From contig NC_044976.1 in NCBI RefSeq assembly GCF_008728515.1, forward strand, positions 213,653,467 to 213,717,466: a stretch of DNA of 64,000 nt, given 5' to 3'. Below are positions 1-11,427 of this stretch, piece after piece; within the stretch, counting starts at the first letter, position 1, and the number at the start of each line of letters is the position of its first letter. The position numbers and the translations under genes were made by a program. The notes beneath the pieces were generated by a model that was not told the origin of the DNA, searched no databases, and saw nothing but the letters and a program-made list of their open reading frames with translations. This DNA comes from Papio anubis. Lineage: Eukaryota; Chordata; Mammalia; Primates; Cercopithecidae.

Positions 1-1640
1 TATCCAGCAACGGAGGCCACCTTTCAGTGAATTTCAGCCCCCACAGCGGCCTGCCCTGCCTGTACCTGGGAAAGGGTCGGCTTGGCTGGAGATCCCCATT
101 TGTTTGCACACGCCTGCGTAGTCATCTGTCCTTTCTTGTCTAGGCTTCTTCCCATGCCCAGATGCACAGCACAATATACTCCCTTGCTACAGTTAATGCA
201 CAGCTGAAGTTGTGTGCTATTCATGGGCTGGGGTGGGATGAGGAGATAGCAAACAGGTGGAAGAAGGCTTTATCCTCCAAACCTGGATATTCCTGCCTAT
301 GACAACGGCAAGGCGGGACAGTGTGACATTGGGACAACTGGCATAAATTGGCACGGACGTTTCCAGCAAGGAGGAGCATGTATGATGTAAAGTCTATGTT
401 CCTGGTAGAACAACTCTGAGAGTCAAGTTTAATGACTTGTTGCTATTGCACATCGTGGCCAAGACATTAGTGGAAATGCCTCCTTGGGACTCAGAGCGCC
501 CATTGTCCCACTGTTACTGACTGTATAGCCATGTCACTGTCTGCACAGTGTTGTACTGCTTTGATGCTACGGACATGTCACTATCTGTTGAATAGCAACA
601 CAGCTTTGGTCAGTCACTGGGGAAGGTGTAGAAACCCTTTCTATGCTATAGACTGGCTCAGTCCATTATCCCATAATCTCAGTTTCTAGAAAACTGTTCT
701 GGATATAAGTGACATCATGTTTTGAAGGAGGAGAGGCAGATGGAATCTAAAAGAAGGTAGGTCAAAGACTGACAGAGGCCAGGGAAAAATTGACAAGAAA
801 TGTGCCTGAACCCCCAGATGTTAAGTGATTCTGCTTGATATTAAAACAGAAACTGCACCTGAGTGCTGGGGCTTGGATATTTGGCTACAGCAAACATTTG
901 GGAAAAGCATCGGCCACAGCAGCCTTGGAAGGAACGCATTGCGTGTCTGTGTGGAATGATGGTGATGTGAGGTAACTCAGCAAATGCCGTAACATGGGTT
1001 TGGATTGGGAAGGCCAAAGACTTCTACAGCCAGGTCAGATCCTGAAGGGTTAAATCAGAGTTTCGCATGGTCCTTAAATTTGGTGCTGCTGCTACTGCTG
1101 CTCTTTTGGAGGCCACAGAGAAGGTAGCAAGGGCCTGGTGTGGCCTCCAGTAGTCTCCAGCACACCGGCTTGGAATGCAGGCTTTGGGTTCCGAGGATGG
1201 ACGTCTCCATAACTAACCATCTGGTCAATACTCATCACACTAGTGTGGGATGCAGACACAGAACATACTTAGAGGCAGAATCGATCATCTGGCAAAGAGG
1301 AAGAAGTTCACAGCTTTACAAATGAGCTCCTTAGCATTAATTAATTTATTCATTAATTCAACAATAATTTAGGAAGGGTATATTGTATGACAAGCAATGT
1401 GAAAATCTTGGTTGGAAGATGAGGTTATAAAGATATATAAAGTTATACCCCTTTCCATCTGTTTATGAAATCTATACTGGGTAAGCCATGCAGATAGCTA
1501 AGTAGAATACAACATTAATAAATACTATGTTTGTAGGTGTGTACAGAGCATTGCAGGACGATCGAGGAATATGCAGTTGTCTGAGGAATTCCATTACGGC
1601 TTCACAGGGGAAACAGCATCAAGGCTAAGTCTTTTCTGTT
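1..1640. other. Unique sequence, no gene seen
   Basis: I recognise no coding exon, RNA gene or repeat here. Open frames are under 70 codons with no domain. An AT-rich patch lies near 1330-1380. Old, highly diverged repeats cannot be excluded by eye. Confidence 0.5.
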
Positions 1641-1661
1641 TGTTTTTTGTTTTAATTTAGT

Positions 1662-1728
1662 GACAGCAAGTTTATTAAGAAAGTACAGGAATAGAGAATG
1701 GCTACTCCACAGGCAGAGCAGCCAAGAC
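1662..1728. repeat. Possible unnamed dispersed repeat fragment
   Basis: About 65 bases around the phrases AAGTTTATTAAGAAAGTA and GGCTACTCCA resemble a dispersed repeat that I remember from many human loci. I cannot name the family with certainty. This is a resemblance call only. Confidence 0.3.
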
Positions 1729-1784
1729 TAAGTCTTGAAAGGTGATGGGGAATTTTTAAAGGAATAGGAGAAGAATGTGACAGT

Positions 1785-1990
1785 CTTTAGAATCAGACAG
1801 ACCTACATCCTAGTGCCAGGTCCACCTAACTGTGTAATCTCGTGTTCATTACTTAGCCTTGGTTGGGGGGCGGGAGGGGGGTTCTGTTTCTCCATCTGGA
1901 AAATGGGAATAATAATGCCTACCTTGCAGAATTGTTACAAGAATTAGATATAACCTATGTGCAATGTTTGGCAAAGGAAAGCTCACAAAA
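1785..1990 (+). repeat. MIR SINE
   Basis: The order of blocks matches MIR in forward orientation: a TAATCTCGTG...ACTTAGCC block, then CTCCATCTGGAAAATGGG, then AATAATGCCTACCTTGCAGA and a decayed TTAGATATAACC block. MIRs are ancient tRNA-derived SINEs mobilised by L2. This copy is immobile and diverged. Confidence 0.8.
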
Positions 1991-2594
1991 TAAGTGGTAG
2001 TTTTATTAAATGTACCACCTGGGGCTATGAGGAAGGGCATGCAAGACAGAGGACACACTGTGTGTAAAAACAGAGACTTGTGAAAAGAAATGGTACGTGT
2101 AGGCAACAGAAAGTAGACTGCAGACCCTGAGAGGAGGAAATAATAGGAGGTGAGGCTGGACAGATGGACTGGGGTCAGTTACAATGAGTCAGCACCATCT
2201 TTGGTGAAGAGAGGCCAGCATCCTTCAGCTTTACCCAAAATTGCCATGCCCAAGGGCTCTTTGCTTTCACAGGTGGTTTCAGCTCACTCTTCCTCCTTCT
2301 TCCTCCTCTCCACCCCTCCCCACACCTCTCCATCCATCAAACTCGGAGTCACTACACCATCTCCAGGATGCTCCTATCTTCAGCTCAGCCATATGACACC
2401 CCTCCTGATTGTTTAGCAGCCACGTCTATTTAGAGATCCATTGAAAGTCATTTCTATCATTTCTCCTGCAGGTGCATTTTGTGCTAAGAATACCCAACAA
2501 CAAAAATCCAAGCACGCAAACAAAGAAACGTCAGCGAGATCTTGACATACCAAGGATCCACTGGTCTTTAACTTCAGTCTCTTAGGAGTTGATT

Positions 2595-2668
2595 GAAATC
2601 GTGACAGTACCAACCTCACAGGATTAAATGAGATAGTTATGTGAAGCACAGAATAAGCATTCAAATAT
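2595..2668 (+). repeat. MIR 3' fragment
   Basis: The blocks CAACCTCACAGGATTAAATG and GAAGCACAGAATAAGC match the 3' half of MIR. The 5' half is not recognisable. Confidence 0.55.
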
Positions 2669-3164
2669 ATTAGATGCTGTTTGTATCATTATGATAATTA
2701 GCTTCATAAAATAATTTACCACTCAATGCTTCTGAGTCCTTACTAGGTACAAGGTATCAAAGAATTCCTTCATAGACATATAATTTACCTAGGACTTTTC
2801 AGGCAGATAAACTCTGCACAGAGGAAAGCACAAACATATGGGAGCAATGCAATTTAATCAGCACCTAATTAGCCAAACTATTTAAAATATACCTCACTAT
2901 TTTGATGATGAAAACATTCTCACTTCTAAATGCCGGAAGCTGTGTCTTCCCGTAATTCTCTTGGAAAACTGTGAGCAGAGGGACTCTGGGCTCATTGCTG
3001 AAGCTTCCTCTCTGTTACATTTAGATCTCATCAGTTCCAGTCATTTCCTTTCTTTGTCATCAGATGAGGCGAGGGCCACTTGTGCCCATCTCTCCTCAAT
3101 CCGCCATGTTTCTCTGGTGGTGACTGCTCCGTGCGTGGATGGGTGTGCCTGAGGTCATAACTAT

Positions 3165-3378
3165 AAAAGCTAATATTCATCATGAAGACTTACTCCATGG
3201 CAGAGACTGTTTAAGCATTTCATGTTCAGTCTTCTCAACAACCCTATGAAATTCATACCACCAGTATCTCCATTTACTGCAAGAAACAAAAGTTCTGAGC
3301 GGTTAAGTAACCTGCCCAATGTTCCCAGCTGGTAGGGAATACAGCCAAGATCCACATGCAGGCAGTCTGCTTCTAGCT
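3165..3378 (-). repeat. MIR SINE
   Basis: This is MIR on the minus strand. On the plus strand the blocks appear in order: TTACTCCATGGCAGAGACTG, CTCAACAACCCTATGA, GGTTAAGTAACCTGCCCA and GCAGTCTGCTTCTAGC. The copy is nearly complete, about 210 bases, and holds no open frame of note. Confidence 0.85.
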
Positions 3379-3586
3379 TCCCTCAGAGTTAGCAAATCCG
3401 AGTGGAAACCTTGGAGATAAAAAAGAGTCAGTTGCTGTGAATTAAGCCAGTTCTTACCGTTTGTCTCCCAGTTAACCCAAAGCTTCTCTCACAGAGTCTA
3501 AAACAACCCTGCTTTCAGCTAGCCCAATAGTAAAATTATGGACCCCCCAAGCCAGGTAAATAAACATTCAGTAATAGATTTCTCTA

Positions 3587-3742
3587 GGCCAGGCATGGTG
3601 GCTCACACCTTTAATCCCAGCACTTGGGGAGGCCAAGGCAGGAGGATCACTTGAGGTCAGGACTTCCAGACTAACCTGGGCAACATAGCAAGACCCTATC
3701 TCTAAAAAAAAAAAAAAAAAAAAGAAAAAGAAAAGAAAAAAA
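3587..3742 (+). mobile_element. Alu left-monomer element (FLAM-like)
   Basis: The element starts GGCCAGGCATGGTGG and runs to AGCAAGACCCTATCTCTA followed by an A-rich tail, with no right arm. Imperfect flanking direct repeats AGATTTCTCTA (3576-3586) and AGTTATCTCTA (3743-3753) differ at two positions and mark the insertion. Free monomers of this kind are old Alu ancestors or truncated J copies. Confidence 0.85.
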
Positions 3743-3753
3743 AGTTATCTCTA

Positions 3754-4394
3754 AACAGATAACTGATAAAAATCTGTTATGACAAAAAGAAACTTAAAAC
3801 TGGAAGTAAAAGAGACTTTGAAGTCTTTGAAGGTGAATCAAAAAGGAAAAATGCTGTAAACACAGGGAGAGTTTGCCAACTGAGAACAAAGTGCAGGAAG
3901 GTCAGCTGGAAAGTTGTACGAAGGACTCGGGTGTTCAACAAACAATTGGACTAGATGATTTCTAAGGACCCTCCTAAACCCTCGGAAGCCATTATTCAAT
4001 GTGTAATTCCATTTCTTAAACTCCCAGTCTCAATGCTTTCAGTTTCATGAACTAAGTCACAGCAGATCAACACAGTGTTGTGCTTCCACCTGCCTCCTGA
4101 GCCTCTCCACACCCAAACTCCACGTGCCTCAGTCTCTCTGCACCCAAAACCCAACATGCTGGCTCCACCGCCCCGTTTCTGTGCGCCTTCTCTCAGTTAA
4201 TGGTCTCACCAGCCCCAGTCACCCTGACTTGATGTTCAGCGTCCTCCTCCATTCCTCTCACCTCCTCAGACTTCACATCCAACTGGTCAACAAGTGCCTT
4301 CAATGAGTGTATCAACATCAAAGACGTCTTCTCTCTTTTCCTATCCCACTGCTGCCCGAATGGTATAAGTAGTGCATACTACCATATTTACTGT
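3754..4394. other. Unique sequence, no gene seen
   Basis: No repeat or exon was recognised. The stretch includes C-rich sequence near 4090-4270 with a 60-codon open frame that has no domain. Confidence 0.4.
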
Positions 4395-4655
4395 GGAAGA
4401 AAGAGACAAAGAGGAAAGTCATAGTCCTTCCCCTCAAATAGCTCACAGCCTGGTAAAGGAGGCGGGCACATAAGCACGTAACTCAAGATACTGTGGGAAG
4501 AGGCAGAATGGAAATAAAGCAAATTTGCAATAGATCAAGATGCGGAAGGCACCTCGTAACCCCTCACCTAGACCCAAAAGGCTCCTAATCCACATGGCCT
4601 CCCTATTGTTCCTCCTTCCAATCCATTCCTCACATGGCCAACATAATCATCTTCC
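4395..4655. repeat. Probable L2 LINE fragments, mixed orientation
   Basis: At 4420-4500 the text TCCTTCCCCTCAAATAGCTC and the following bases resemble the reverse complement of the L2 3' UTR. At 4585-4640, GGCTCCTAATCCACATGGCC and CCAATCCATTCCTCACA resemble L2 ORF2 in forward orientation. The opposite orientations suggest two insertions or a rearrangement. The copies are strongly diverged. Confidence 0.4.
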
Positions 4656-4739
4656 TCTTGGTATGCCGCCTAGTGCTCAGGAGCTTTAGGAGGCTTACAC
4701 TTGTCGGTGGGGAGGTCAGTGCTAAGAGCAGATTTCTGA

Positions 4740-5080
4740 GTTATGGTATATATCAATCGTGGTCGAAGCGATGGGAGCTTTTGAGCTTGTTCAGAGAAAG
4801 CATCCGGAGTGAGAAGAGAAAACGTGAGGATGAAACCCTGGGGAACAATGGCATTATAAGAACTGACAGAAGAGTCAGTAAAAGCCTCTAAAAGAATACT
4901 CACAAGCTGGGATGGGAACCAGACAGGAGAAAGAATACAGGGATCATAGTGTAACAAGAAGTCGAAAACAATCGGTGGCATCGAATGCTGCTAAGATTTA
5001 AGCAAGAGGAGAACTGAAGACAGGCTCCTGACTGCCTATTGATTAGTGAATGCTAAGCATTTCAGTCGATTGGAAGGATT
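4740..5080 (-). repeat. L2 LINE reverse-transcriptase fragment (decayed)
   Basis: Read on the minus strand, this stretch follows the CR1/L2-type reverse transcriptase. A remnant of the block around the first catalytic aspartate (AAFD) lies near 4990, then SVSSYNAIVPQGFIL with the VPQG motif of block 4 near 4850. The frame is broken and the YADD box is not preserved. It is a fossil of a LINE that stopped moving before the primates. The Alu at 5095 inserted just beyond its end. Confidence 0.5.
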
Positions 5081-5094
5081 AGAAATCAGGCTTC

Positions 5095-5272
5095 AAGCCA
5101 AGCATGGTGGCACATGCATGTTATCCCAGCTACTTGGGAGGTTGAGGCGGGAGGATCGCTTGTGCCTAGGAGTTGGATCCTAGCCAGGGCAACATAGTGA
5201 GAACTCCGTCTCCAAAAACTAATCTCTAAAAAGTAAAAACTAATTTTTGAAAATTAAAAAAAGGTTTTTAAA
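5095..5272 (+). mobile_element. Alu-derived element, internally deleted
   Basis: It begins AAGCCAAGCATGGTGGCACA and passes straight into right-arm-like sequence CCCAGCTACTTGGGAGG, then returns to GGCAACATAGTGAG and an A-rich tail. A perfect 14-base TSD, AGAAATCAGGCTTC, flanks it at 5081-5094 and 5273-5286, so both ends are exact. It is a chimeric or internally deleted J-age Alu. Confidence 0.9.
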
Positions 5273-5456
5273 AGAAATCAGGCTTCGTCGGTTTGAGATT
5301 TGAGTGTGAGGTACAGGAAGGCAGCAAGAAACATAATTTCCTCTTTTAAGAAGGTTGGGAATGAAAGGAATATATTTAAAACACTCTTGTCTTGTATTAC
5401 ATTTATTTGAGCCCTTACTGATTTGAGTCCTTGGTGTTTGTTTTTGTAGTTTTAAC

Positions 5457-5723
5457 TTTTTTTTTTTTAGAGACAGGGTCTCACTCTGTCTCACAGACTA
5501 GAGTGCAGTGACACAGTCATAGCTCACTGTAACATCCAACTCCTGGGCTCAAGAGATCCTCCAGCCTCAGCCTCCCAAGTAGCTAGGACTACGGGTACAC
5601 ACCACCATGCTAGACTAATTTTTTTATTTTGCTATGCTCCCCGGACTGGTCTTGAATTCCTGGCCTCAAGTGATCCTCCTGCCAAAGTGCTGGGATTACA
5701 GGCAGGAGCCACCACACCTGACC
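5457..5723 (-). mobile_element. AluJ-type element
   Basis: A minus-strand Alu with the T run at 5457-5469, then AGACAGGGTCTCACTCTGTC, GCCTCCCAAGTAGCTAGGAC and finally CACCACACCTGACC at the 5' end. The second half is shortened around 5625-5645. The diverged text suits the old J group. Confidence 0.93.
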
Positions 5724-6540
5724 TAGTGTTGGTTTTAAATGCTGAGGGCAGAGACTTCCTCTTTCTCTTTATATCCTTACCCCCACCCCCACCCCGTGGT
5801 GAGCAGCAGTGTTCAATACATGTGTGTTTATTTACTTGTGGGTGCTTGGAAACAATTTCTTCCATCAACGACTTTAAACACTGTTCAACAGGACTCTTTT
5901 TTTTTTTTTGTCCTGTTAATCTGTATTCTCTAAGAACAAACAGGTAACTAAGTAGACAAAGATAAACGTTCATCGATTCACATCTGAGCTATCACAAATT
6001 CTGAACTTATAATAGCCCAAATTAAGATTTATTTTTGTCATTTTGGCAGTCCACAGACCCATAACGTAAATCAATAAGAGAACAGGATTTGCATCACAAC
6101 TCACAGTGTCATAAAACAGTTTATAAACAACTTTGATGGGAATTCCTATTCCCTAAAGAAAAGTTCCCCCGGCGTGCCTTCTTGGGCCAGATATTGGAAT
6201 GAACTTTATGTTTGATTGTATTTCCCAAAGCCTGATATTCTCTTTAGGATCAGGGTTATGATTCTTTACAACGCTAGACCCCAAGCCGCCCCATTGGCTC
6301 TGAACACAAAACCATTTCCAACGTGTAACGGCAAGATTTCGTGTGCGCTGTTTGCACAGACGAAATGCTCATTTCCTATGAAAATATCACAGGATCCCAT
6401 CCTAGCCACTCTTCTCCAGCAGCCCTCCCTTAGGTTAGCCCCAGGATGTTCTGGAAGTCTCTTTAGTCACAAGGCTGGCATCGCCGCCTGTGTCTGTGAA
6501 GTGTTCACCAAATCCAAGCGGGTGGAGAAGCACCGATTCC
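5724..6540. other. Unique sequence, no gene seen
   Basis: This stretch contains a short C-rich run at about 5779-5796 and a T run at 5897-5910. An open frame starts at 6216 and runs plus-strand to 6986 (256 codons), into the CpG-dense patch. It has no recognisable domain, signal peptide or membrane segment. Confidence 0.4.
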
Positions 6541-6860
6541 CTGTCGCAGGCCTGAACCTTGCCAGATCCTTTCAACATCTCCCGAGCCTTTCCAACATGG
6601 AGGGCTCGCCCGGCCCGCTCGGAGCCAGAGTCCGCCCAGCCCGGTCTGCTCTGCTGAGACTTGGCACGCCACGCCTGGGGCGCTGCGGCTCCCGGCCCAG
6701 CCCACGGTGCCAGCCCTTCCGCAGCGGCCTCCAACACCCAGACGCTGCGCACACAGGCCCTGGGCACCGGCGGGCCTGGCTCTCCCTGGGCCCTGGAGGC
6801 AGAAAGCAAGCACTCAACGGAACACGGGATCAGCGGGTCCCGCTACTCGGGGACAGAGAG
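6541..6860. promoter_or_regulatory. CpG-dense, GC-rich patch (small CpG-island candidate)
   Basis: By hand count the 300 bases 6541-6840 hold about 23-25 CpG dinucleotides and are roughly 63-65% G+C. That gives an observed/expected ratio of about 0.7-0.8, against near-depletion elsewhere in the window. It is free of recognisable Alu or other repeats. Small islands like this often mark promoters or germline-unmethylated enhancers. No TATA box or splice-supported transcript can be shown from sequence alone. Both strands stay open through it (256 codons plus-strand, up to 124 codons minus-strand), which is expected of GC-rich DNA and is not evidence for a protein. Confidence 0.4.
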
Positions 6861-7589
6861 GAAGCTGAGGAACTTGACAGCGGATGTGGGAAGCACGTGG
6901 GGTTCCACCCATGGCGCCCTCTACCTTCTGCAGGCTGCAGTGCAGTTCAGGAAGCACCTCTGCGCGTCCACAGGGTTCAGTGTTAACTAAACCCAGAGAC
7001 AGCGCGGGAAAGTCATCTTGCCTATCTCTTTCATGTGCTAAATGCTGTCCTGTTGTTCCGAAACATGAGTTAACCCCTCAGCAAAAGAACACCTCAACAC
7101 ACACGCGTGCAAGCACTGAGGTTCCTAATCAAGCCAAATTCCCTCCTTACCCAGTCTTGGGAAAAGAAGTGTTAAAGAGACACCACCCACATCTAGCCTC
7201 TCTAGGCGGTGCTGAAGTTTTTTTACTGACATACAAAAAAGGTAATTACTTGAATTCATTGGAACCTAAAGTGGCTTGCTCCGGCTCCCTCTGCGCCAAA
7301 GAGGCACTTAGTCATTTCTTCTCTTGTCCATCATAACAGGCACTGCGTCCAAGATATTGCCCAACTCAAATCCTGTAATTCCCTCTAAGTCTATCATAAC
7401 CTTCCAAAATAAGCTTGTTAGTTTAAAATAGCCTTGTAAATAGCACTCACCAACTCACACAGAGCAAATAATGATTTATACCTGAAAAAAAGGAAAACCG
7501 TCAGCATTTGGCTCATCCTACAGGAAAAAAAAATGATGTATTTGTGGGCCACTGTTTTAGCAATATTTACTTGAAAACATAATTTTTCA
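6861..7589. other. Unique sequence, no gene seen
   Basis: No repeat recognised. A 150-codon plus-strand frame (6884-7336) overlaps the tail of the CpG patch and has no recognisable domain. Confidence 0.4.
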
Positions 7590-7740
7590 TTTTTTATTGC
7601 AAGAATGAAACATGACTATTAGGGAAATTTTAGAAAATACAGCTAAGAAATAAAATAAGATAAACAAACTATAATCCCATGCTGGAGATGTAGCTTATGC
7701 TAACATTTTGATTTGTACTCTTCCAGGTCATTCTTTCTCA
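7590..7740 (+). repeat. Old LINE-like dispersed repeat fragment
   Basis: The phrases AGGGAAATTTTAGAAAATAC, ATAATCCCATGCTGGAGATG and CTAACATTTTGATTTG follow a widely dispersed human repeat that I associate with 3' regions of old L1M elements. The family name is uncertain. Confidence 0.45.
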
Positions 7741-8724
7741 AGTTCTCCTCAAAATGGGATTGTAGTGCTCACCATCCTTTTTTGTGAGGCCATTTTGGAG
7801 AGTGAAATCTGTGCCAAGAAATAACTGAGCACACTGGGCAGTTTTAGCCACTGAAACCCAACCAGCCTCGTGGAGTATCAGGTCATACTCATTGGGTTCA
7901 AACCATAATAGCTTCATTGGGTGCTTGGCCACATTTTAATTCCATGTCATGGTTCTGGGGAATGGGAGGGAGCAGGGGATGGGGGAGCCAAGAGGACTTA
8001 CTGTAAGTCAACATGTTTGTTGATCCTGGAACAGTAGCTGAGCCAGAGGACAGGGACGCCTTGCAGGGCAGACAGACAAAGAGTGGGGAGATGGTGCCGC
8101 CACACAGAAGGGTAGGCTCTATTCTCAGGCGCACAGACGCTGGGGAGCCTCTCCATCTGTGGAGAGGACAGTGGTCAGTGCCTCACGCTCTGCAAGGCTT
8201 TGGGTCCATCAGAAGAGGACCCTCTCCCAGTAGGAGACTTGTTTATTTGGCATTTACCCAAAAGCATTAGGGCTCCTTTCAGAAACGTTTGGTCAGGGGC
8301 CAATTATTTTAGCATATACTGCAGAGAAAGGAGGTCAATTTAAAGAAAGTTTAGATAAAACAACAGCAGACACAACAAAGCAGCCCTTTAAGGGGCAAAG
8401 ACGTGGGTGCAGTGTTTCTAGGGAAGGGACACTGACCCCATTCCCTTGAATATGGACAAAGAAGCTCATCAAAGAGGCTCACCAAACCCAGTCATTCATA
8501 AGCATGAAAGAGGCCCTCATGCCTCTGCACCCTGGCCAGGAACCAAAGACTCCATCAGCTTTGACACAATCAGTCCTATTAACATGGAGAGGCCTTAGGA
8601 TTGGAACAAATTCTTCTGGGCAGTCAACTTGCCTTAAACGACCTGCCAAAGCCCATCCCAGTGTTGTTCGTACTCAGCTGAAAAATATCAAGACTCTAAG
8701 AGGGGGAAGGAGGAGGGAAGTGGA
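7741..8724. other. Unique sequence, no gene seen
   Basis: No repeat or exon recognised. The longest frames are about 107 codons with no domain. Confidence 0.4.
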
Positions 8725-8930
8725 GCCCACATTTCCTGAGCTCTTGCGAACTGCGGAGCATTCCACGTTACCTCCTCTTGTTGCCTTCACGGTAGTCTCA
8801 GTATTATTGTTCCCATTTCACAAATGAGAAAGCTGAGGTTCTGATGGCTTTAAGGGACTTGCCCAGGGTCCTCCAACAATGCGTCAGAGTTAGCACTCAA
8901 AGCCCTGTCCTTGGGTTCTGCAAGTCATCT
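8725..8930 (-). repeat. MIR SINE
   Basis: Minus-strand MIR: the plus-strand text shows CATTTCACAAATGAGAAAGC, GGACTTGCCCAGGGTC and CAGAGTTAGCACTCAAAGCC in the expected order, preceded by a decayed 3' part. Confidence 0.8.
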
Positions 8931-9334
8931 TTGGAACCTCTAAGCTATTCTGCTCCCAGTCTCCTTTTTAGTGTTCTTTGTTTACCATCGATCCTTTCCC
9001 GCTTTTCATCTGAAGAATAATCCGTTTCTACGGGACATTATAATGAATGGGGAATCTCGGTTTTTCATAGACTTCCTTCCGGAAAGAACCAGAAGTTGAG
9101 ATGAGGGTGACCCTCACATAGATGGAAACTTGTATTCCTCTGTTTTAGCTTGATTAACAAGGAAGCACATTGAACATTGAACATTTAATATTTATTCAAT
9201 GTCATCATTATTTATCATTTAATATTTATCTAATACTTAGCCAGTCCTCCAGAGACACAAATGGAGTGTCGAGAACAAAAAAGCAGGAAAGAAAAAGTGA
9301 AGAGAGTGAATAAGACATTCAAAGTTTGAGGGAG

Positions 9335-9663
9335 GGCCAGGCTTGGTGGCTCATGCCTATAATCCCAGCACTTTGGGAGGCCAAGGTGGGCAGATCACTT
9401 GAGGTCAGGAGTTCAAGACCAGCTGGCCAACATGGTGAAACCCCGTCTCTACTAAAAATACAAAAATTAGCTGGGTGTGGTGGTGGGCGCCTGTAGTCCC
9501 AGCTACTCAGGAGGCTGAGGCAGGAAAATTGCTTGAACCTGGGAGGTGGAGGTTTCGGTGAGCCAAGATCGTGCCATTGCACTCCAGCCTGGGTGACAGA
9601 GCAAGACCCTTTTCAAAACAAAACAAACAAACAAAAACAAAAGCAAAAAACCCAAAGAACAAA
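9335..9663 (+). mobile_element. AluS-type element, full length
   Basis: A complete dimeric Alu from GGCCAGGCTTGGTGG to a tail of CAAA repeats. A perfect 16-base TSD, TCAAAGTTTGAGGGAG, lies at 9319-9334 and 9664-9679. The sequence is close to the S consensus. Confidence 0.97.
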
Positions 9664-9679
9664 TCAAAGTTTGAGGGAG

Positions 9680-10469
9680 AAGATAAACTTTGTCGCCCTG
9701 CGCATTCTTAAATATTGTTCTTCCTATGTCCAAAGCATTACCCAACAATGCAGTTCCCTTCGAGTGAAAAAGCAATGCTTCCCCGGGCAGGGGGCTGGCC
9801 ACAGAGCACAGTGCATAGGAGATCCCTGTCCACGGGACACAGATTCCAACTGTGGTTTTCCAGGGGTGGGACCGATGGCCCCGGGCCATCTGTGCTCTCC
9901 CGGCAGGACTCCACTAGGTTTCACCGTGACAGCTGAGCGGGGCTAAGATTGCAGTCTTCAGCACTCTGGAAAAAAACAGCTGCTGAGGTTCCTTTGCTTT
10001 GCTGGCCTGGTCTCCATTGGCCAATGGGACATTAAGGCCTTTGTTATTCACACAGCAGTTGGAATCTCTGGCCATTTAAGGAAGGAAGCCGCAAGGTAAT
10101 CCAGCCCTGGCTGTGCCATCAACGAGTGACTCACTCATTTCTGCCACGTGAACTGTAGATGACCCGGGTCCTTCCTCAGACGTGGTCTACAGCCTGCACT
10201 CGATTAAACTTAATGGATTCCTGAGGAATATGTGTGGTCTATATATTAAGTCAAATTAAGCCTCATGCACCATAAACCATGCTCTCTGTTTGTTTTGATA
10301 ACATTAGTGAATAGGAAGGAAAAAAGTTCAGGTCTGGGAAAAGAGCAAGAATGTGGCCACACTGGTTTACCCCAAAGGGAATCCAAGCCAGTGCCTGCCT
10401 GGTACCCTTGGAGGGCTGAGGGTTTCATCCCAGGGGCACACTGGGCTGTGAAAGACTAGGGAATAGCAT
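9680..10469. other. Unique sequence, no gene seen
   Basis: No repeat recognised. Frames of 60-73 codons are unsupported. Confidence 0.4.
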
Positions 10470-10645
10470 AGAGCAGAGCATGGTCCTTGGAGTGAGGAGG
10501 CACCGGATTCAATCCCTGCTATGCCACTTTCTAGCCATGTAATCCCGGGGAGCTAACTAACGTCTCCTGGCCTCAGTTTCTTCATCTGTGGAATGGTCCA
10601 TCCAAACTTCATAAAGTTGGCGTGAGAATAAAATAAGAAAAGTTT
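10470..10645 (+). repeat. MIR SINE, 5' part (split by an LTR)
   Basis: Forward MIR with GGATTCAATCCCTGCTATGC, TTTCTTCATCTGTGGAATGG and GAGAATAAAATAAG. It is interrupted at 10646 by a MaLR-type LTR and resumes at 11370 with AGTGTTTAGCACAG. The nesting gives relative age: MIR first, then LTR. Confidence 0.82.
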
Positions 10646-11369
10646 TGTATTAGTTTATTTGCATTGCTACAAAGGAATACCTAAGACTGGTAATTTATAA
10701 AGAAAAGAGGTGCCAAGCACAGTGGCTCACATCTATAATCCCAACACTTTGGGAAGCTGAGGCAGGCAAATCACGAGGTCAGGAGTTCAAGACCAGCCTG
10801 GCTAACATGATGAAATCTCGTCTCTACCAAAAATACAAAAAATTAGCTGGGCATCATGGCAGGCACCTGTAATCCCAGCTACTGGGGAGGTTGAGGCAGG
10901 AGAATCACTTGAACCCAGGAGGCAGAGGTAGCAGTGGGCTGAGATCGCGCCACTGCACTCCAGCCCAGGCAACAAAGTGAGACTCCATCTCAAAAAAAAA
11001 AAAAGAAAGAAAAGAGGTTTTTATGGCTCGGGTTCTGCAGGCTGTGCAAGCATGGCACCAGCATCTGCTTGGCCTCTGGTGAGGCCTCAGGGAGCTTCCA
11101 GTCATGGCAGAAGGAAAAACGAATCAGCATGTCACATGGTGAGAGAGGCAGCAAGAGATGGAGGAGAAGGAGCCAGGCTCCTTTAAACAGCCAGATCTCA
11201 TGCAGACTGGAAGAGTGGGAACTCACTCATCACCAAGAGGATGGCACCAAGCCATTCATGAGGGATCCATCTCCAGGACCCAAACACCTCTCATCAGGCC
11301 CCACCTCCAATACCGAAAAATTACATTTCAACATGAGCTGTAGAGGGGACAGACATCCGAGCTATATCA
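10646..11369 (-). mobile_element. MaLR-type solo LTR (MST/MLT1 group), holding an Alu
   Basis: On the plus strand the LTR begins TGTATTAG and ends CTATATCA, the inverted TG...CA ends of a retroviral-type LTR. Between them are AGACTGGTAATTTATAAAG, GTCATGGCAGAAGG and CCAAGCCATTCATGAGGGAT. Without the Alu insert it is about 417 bases, the usual size. The 5-base TSD is AGTTT on the left and AGTGT on the right. The duplicate copy at 11994-11998 reads AGTGT, so the left copy here has probably mutated. No internal genes are present: it is a solo LTR. Confidence 0.85.
10711..11005 (+). mobile_element. AluS-type element inside the LTR
   Basis: A full-length Alu starting TGCCAAGCACAGTGG and ending in an A-rich tail. 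A perfect 12-base TSD, AAAGAAAAGAGG, flanks it at 10699-10710 and 11006-11017. The duplicated copy of this site near 12060 has no Alu, which confirms insertion here. Confidence 0.97.
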
Positions 11370-11415
11370 AGTGTTTAGCACAGTTTGTAGCAAGGGTGCA
11401 CAGTGAGAACTAATA
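11370..11415 (+). repeat. MIR SINE, 3' part
   Basis: AGTGTTTAGCACAG continues the MIR interrupted at 10646. It fades into unique sequence before the TA-rich repeat. Confidence 0.6.
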
Positions 11416-11427
11416 ATAGATGGGAAC

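Noticed and set aside
6216..6986. 256-codon frame as a protein gene
   Set aside because: It has no domain or signal peptide, changes abruptly to Pro/Arg/Gly-rich text at the CpG patch, and overlaps minus-strand frames. Kept only as a finding tied to the CpG patch.
10646..11369. Active endogenous retrovirus
   Set aside because: Only a solo LTR is present, interrupted by an Alu and diverged, with no internal genes.
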